Positions 6,903 through 9,116 of a DNA stretch of 9,116 nt are shown in pieces. The translations under genes and the position numbers were made by a program. Source of the DNA: Anaerolineales bacterium (GTDB taxonomy: Bacteria > Chloroflexota > Anaerolineae > Anaerolineales > DRMV01). Position 1 is the stretch's first letter. Each line of letters opens with the position of its first letter. The stretch spans positions 1 to 9,116 of the forward strand of contig WFVP01000052.1 of NCBI GenBank assembly GCA_015491595.1, written 5' to 3'. The notes under the pieces are model-generated. The model searched no databases. It was not told the DNA's origin and saw only the letters and a list, made by a program, of their open reading frames with translations.

Positions 6903-8075
6903 TCAGGGTTGATAGGTCACGTGGAGCACCGCGTTCCCGCACATCATGTAATCCGCCTGCCCATCGTTATCCGTGGGCCGCTTGGGATGCATGCGAATCT
7001 GGAAGTAAGGGTCCCCATCAGCCACGTCGGCCGCCACGCGACCCGTGACGTCAATGGGCCCTCCGGGCAGCGCTTCCAGCAGGGTAATGGCCTGTCCGCT
7101 GATGCCGAAGTGCAGGGGGCGCAAGGGCAAAGCGTACTCCACTTCGGCCAGCCAAATCCCCAACAGGTCGGTGAAGGGATTGCGCACCCGACTGCAGGTG
7201 AGGGTGAGTTCGGCCTGGAGGACCGTGCCGCTGACACCGCTGATGTCAAAGGTGAAGTATCCGCGCGCCTGCACATTGGTGCTGGTATCGCCGGCAATCA
7301 CGCTTCCGCCGATGGTGTCTTCGCCCGTCTGATAGAGGGTGCCGCTGTTGGCCGGGTCGTAGGGGATGGATATGGCCACCGCGCTGGGCGGCTCGGGCGT
7401 GGGCGTTGGGGACGGCGCGACCACCCCGATCTCCACCCAGAAAGGACGGTCGGCCTCCGCGCCGATGCCGAAGGACTGGCCGGTGTCCGAACGCAGCTTC
7501 CAGTACCCCTTGTAGGTGCCGGGCGTGGAGGGCGCCTGCATGTCCACACTGACGTCCACCGTTTCATCGGGTTCCACCGCGTGGGGGAGATTGACCTGGG
7601 CTGGCGCGCCCATAGCATCCCCTTCGTCGAAGTAAACCACAAAGGCGGTGGTCCAGGTGCAGGCCCCCACGTTCCGCAAGCGCCAGGTCTTGGTAAAGGG
7701 CGTGTTGGGCGCGAACACCGTGCCGTCGGGGACGGTGACGTCGGTGACGAAACGAGCCGCCAGACACCGCGGCGTGGGTGAGGGAACCGGAGTGTCCGTC
7801 GGCGCCGGTGTATCCGTCACGGCTGGAGTCGCGGTCGTAGGCAAAGGGGACGTCGGGGAAGAGGCGAGGGACGATGTCGGGGAAGACGCCGTTCCCGGCA
7901 AGGCGCTCAAGGTGGCCGCAATCTGAGTGCCCATCCAATCCACTGTAGGCGTCGCCGGACCGCGAGCCATGGGCCGCCACAACAGCAACGCGCTCACCGT
8001 CGCCACACCGCAAAGGAACAGGACGAACAGCAGACCTCCTACCACCAGAACCCATCGCTGTTTGAGAAAATCCAT
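6903..8075 (-). CDS. Membrane-anchored surface protein with NBR1-type Ig-like domain
   Basis: A 390-residue protein. Residues 1-7 are short and basic, and residues 8-33 form one hydrophobic segment, an uncleaved signal anchor that puts the rest outside the membrane. Residues 40-102 are a Ser/Thr/Pro/Ala-rich linker with an 8-residue repeat (ASSPTS at 63 and 71) and TDTP units. Residues 104-216 match the NBR1-type Ig-like domain: VPDGTVFAPNTPFTKTWRLR (115-134), then NVGACTW, and PSTPGTYKGYWKL (182-194). A short PTPTPEP linker precedes a C-terminal beta-rich domain (231-390), weakly like DNRLRE/carbohydrate-binding modules. Cysteine pairs C104/C139 and C294/C379 could form one disulfide per domain. 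C22 sits in a poor lipobox (LFLC), so a lipoprotein is unlikely. The start at 8075 has AAGGAG at 9 bases, while upstream ATGs overlap the promoter. It is first in the probable operon with the lyase and transporter. Its function is unknown; binding of a ligand or wall polymer is a guess. Confidence 0.85.
   Translation of the reverse strand: MDFLKQRWVLVVGGLLFVLFLCGVATVSALLLWRPMARGPATPTVDWMGTQIAATLSALPGTASSPTSSLASSPTSPLPTTATPAVTDTPAPTDTPVPSPTPRCLAARFVTDVTVPDGTVFAPNTPFTKTWRLRNVGACTWTTAFVVYFDEGDAMGAPAQVNLPHAVEPDETVDVSVDMQAPSTPGTYKGYWKLRSDTGQSFGIGAEADRPFWVEIGVVAPSPTPTPEPPSAVAISIPYDPANSGTLYQTGEDTIGGSVIAGDTSTNVQARGYFTFDISGVSGTVLQAELTLTCSRVRNPFTDLLGIWLAEVEYALPLRPLHFGISGQAITLLEALPGGPIDVTGRVAADVADGDPYFQIRMHPKRPTDNDGQADYMMCGNAVLHVTYQP
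7842..7889 (-). repeat. Tandem 24-base repeat in the linker of the surface protein
   Basis: Two adjacent 24-base units differing at only a few bases encode residues 63-78, with ASSPTS occurring twice. This is low-complexity spacer sequence of the kind that expands and contracts by slippage. It lies in the Ser/Thr/Pro linker between the membrane anchor and the Ig-like domain. Confidence 0.6.
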
Positions 8076-8084
8076 TTCCAAGTG

Positions 8085-8090
8085 CTCCTT
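8085..8090 (-). promoter_or_regulatory. Ribosome binding site fixing the surface-protein start at 8075
   Basis: The minus strand reads AAGGAG, 9 bases before the ATG at 8075. Candidate in-frame ATGs further upstream (8120, 8111, 8108) have no such site and fall within or at the edge of the promoter, so they would not be usable in the mRNA. Confidence 0.7.
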
Positions 8091-8115
8091 GGGTGAAAAA
8101 ACGGGCATCATTTTC

Positions 8116-8144
8116 AGCATAATCCAAAAAGATACAAAGGGCAA
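8116..8144 (-). promoter_or_regulatory. Promoter of the surface protein-lyase-transporter operon
   Basis: On the minus strand TTGCCC (complement of 8139-8144) and TATGCT (complement of 8116-8121) are 17 bases apart, each matching the sigma-70 consensus at 4 of 6 positions. Initiation near 8109 gives a leader of about 34 bases with the Shine-Dalgarno in place. Two TGTTTCG repeats lie directly upstream of the -35. Confidence 0.5.
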
Positions 8145-8146
8145 CT

Positions 8147-8280
8147 TGTTTCGGGGGAGTGTTTCGAAAAATCATCCCATGCCCTTCGCACAGGCCTGCC
8201 CGGGTACGGGACTTCGCAAAGAAGAGATAATGTGAAGGCAGCGGCTGCACCGCATGTTTCGAACACTCCCACTTGTTTCG
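8147..8280. repeat. Four TGTTTCG repeats and a long inverted repeat in the divergent control region
   Basis: TGTTTCG occurs at 8147-8153, 8160-8166, 8255-8261 and 8274-8280, two close pairs about 95 bases apart. The first and last copies share the longer direct repeat CTTGTTTCGG. In addition GGGAGTGTTTCGAAA (8155-8169) and TTTCGAACACTCCC (8257-8270) are inverted copies, perfect over 14 bp except for one extra T in the left arm. The left cluster abuts the -35 of the leftward operon, as an operator would. The arms are far apart for an RNA hairpin, so protein-binding sites are more likely. Confidence 0.6.
8238..8248. repeat. Short palindrome shared with the regulator leader
   Basis: GCAGCGGCTGC is an 11-base palindrome followed by ACC. 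The regulator leader has GCAGCCGGCTGC followed by ACC at 263-277. The two differ only by one central C. Both lie in non-coding regions. A shared operator is possible, but chance is not excluded in GC-rich DNA. Confidence 0.35.
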
Positions 8281-8319
8281 GATGGGGTTTGCTCAGGAAA
8301 ACCGCGATGGGGGAGCGGG

Positions 8320-8348
8320 TTGGGACAGCCCCTGCAAGGTGGTAGGAT
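8320..8348 (+). promoter_or_regulatory. Candidate promoter of tilS
   Basis: TTGGGA (8320-8325) and TAGGAT (8343-8348) are separated by 17 bases, each with 4 of 6 consensus matches. Initiation near 8355 gives a leader of about 32 bases to the ATG at 8387. It is a weak promoter, as expected for a low-abundance housekeeping enzyme. Confidence 0.4.
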
Positions 8349-8386
8349 AGAAGAGTGCTCGGGGTCAATGCAGAAGGGGAGAGGCG

Positions 8387-9116
8387 ATGAAGAAGGAAGA
8401 CCTGTCGCGTCGCGTCCAGCGCTGGATTCGCCAATACGCGCTGCTCGAGCCCCATGCGCCGGTGGTGGTGGGAATTTCCGGCGGTCCGGACAGCGTCGCC
8501 ATGGCCCATCTCCTCCAAACCCTGGGCTTCCGTCTCCACCTGGCCCACCTGGACCACGGTCTGCGCCCCGATAGCCGGGAAGACGCCGCCCTGGTGCGTC
8601 AACTCAGTCGAGCCTGGAACCTCCCCCTCCACCTGGAGCGGGCGGAGGTGGCCCGCTACGCGGATGCTCACGGGCTCTCCCTGGAAACCGCGGCCCGGGA
8701 AGTGCGCTATCGGTTCCTGTTTCGCGTGGCCCGGGACGTGGGCGCCCAGGCCGTCGCGGTGGCCCACACCCAAGACGACCAGGCGGAAACGGTGCTCCTG
8801 CACCTCCTTCGGGGAAGCGGTCTCACCGGACTTCAGGGCATGCGCCCCAAAACCCACCTCTGGGACCCCGCCATTCCCCTGGTCAGGCCGTTTCTCGGGA
8901 TTTCCCGGCAAGAGGTGCTGGCCTATTGTCGGGAACAGAACCTGCCTTACCGCGAGGACCCCACCAATCGTGACCTGCGGTTCACCCGCAACCGCATTCG
9001 TCACCTGCTCCTTCCCTTGCTGGAGCGGGAATTCCACCCTCGCGTACGGGAGACCCTGGCCCGCATGGCCCGCGTGGTGCAACAAGAGGTGGAGGTCCTC
9101 CAAGCACTGGCGGAAC
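8387..9116 (+). CDS. tilS: tRNA(Ile)-lysidine synthetase, N-terminal part (runs off the window)
   Basis: The first 243 residues are visible, with no stop before the edge. TilS uses ATP and lysine to convert C34 of the CAU anticodon of tRNA-Ile to lysidine, which switches recognition to AUA codons and charging to isoleucine. It is normally essential. Landmarks are in the expected order: the PP-loop ATP motif SGGPDS (31-36), HLDHGLRPDS (54-63), the ETAAREVRYRFL stretch (100-111), AHTQDDQAETVLLHLLRGSG (126-145), and REDPTNRDLRFTRNRIRH (189-206) before the PLL turn. The start ATG has GGAG (8378-8381) 5 bases upstream and is the first in-frame start after the candidate promoter. The C-terminal domains lie outside the window. 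The gene is divergent from the surface-protein operon. In many bacteria hpt and ftsH follow tilS, but that cannot be seen here. Confidence 0.95.
   Translation, partial: MKKEDLSRRVQRWIRQYALLEPHAPVVVGISGGPDSVAMAHLLQTLGFRLHLAHLDHGLRPDSREDAALVRQLSRAWNLPLHLERAEVARYADAHGLSLETAAREVRYRFLFRVARDVGAQAVAVAHTQDDQAETVLLHLLRGSGLTGLQGMRPKTHLWDPAIPLVRPFLGISRQEVLAYCREQNLPYREDPTNRDLRFTRNRIRHLLLPLLEREFHPRVRETLARMARVVQQEVEVLQALAE

Noticed and set aside
8010..8015. C22 of the surface protein as a lipoprotein cysteine
   Set aside because: The preceding residues LFL do not fit a lipobox, which needs a small residue at -1. The hydrophobic stretch continues well past the cysteine, as in a signal anchor.
8076..8144. 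Longer version of the surface protein starting at 8144 or at ATGs near 8108-8120
   Set aside because: These starts overlap the promoter elements and lack ribosome binding sites. A basic N-terminus followed directly by the membrane segment fits the start at 8075.
8179..8235. An 18-codon rightward open frame in the control region
   Set aside because: No ribosome binding site precedes it and no promoter is well placed. The composition looks non-coding.
8114..9103. Leftward open frame across tilS and the control region
   Set aside because: It is antisense to unmistakable TilS motifs and has no recognisable domain or ribosome binding site.

Overview
The window looks like a piece of a GC-rich bacterial chromosome, most likely Chloroflexota (Anaerolineae-like). 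This placement is an inference. It rests on a membrane-anchored surface protein with Ser/Thr/Pro linkers and an NBR1-type Ig-like domain, on a multi-PAS/GAF HD-GYP regulator, and on the strong codon bias toward G/C at third positions. No rRNA, tRNA, CRISPR array, insertion sequence or phage gene was seen.

Layout from left to right. Bases 1-36 hold the first 12 codons of a leftward gene. A roughly 330-base AT-richer region follows, with a good rightward promoter (159-187) and a long leader. Bases 370-3870 encode one large rightward regulator of 1166 residues: receiver, four PAS, two GAF, then an HD-GYP phosphodiesterase with a full set of metal-binding residues. Four bases later the end of a three-gene leftward cluster begins. 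Read in its own direction (8075 down to 3875), this cluster encodes a membrane-anchored NBR1-Ig surface protein, a sphingosine-1-phosphate-lyase-type PLP enzyme, and a 12-helix MelB-type (GPH/MFS_2) transporter. The gaps are 61 and 27 bases, so it is probably an operon. Bases 8076-8386 form a divergent control region with a promoter for each side and a striking set of TGTTTCG repeats. The start of tilS (tRNA-Ile lysidine synthetase) runs rightward off the window from 8387.

How the genes may work together. The lyase and transporter are the main point of interest. S1P lyase cleaves phosphorylated sphingoid bases, and the animal S1P exporter MFSD2B and lysolipid transporter MFSD2A belong to the same MelB-like branch of the MFS as the transporter next to it. 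A lipid-breakdown or lipid-traffic operon is therefore a reasonable hypothesis, though most bacterial GPH transporters carry sugars. The regulator probably lowers cyclic di-GMP in response to several sensed inputs. It is convergent with the operon, and nothing in the sequence links them functionally. tilS is a housekeeping gene.
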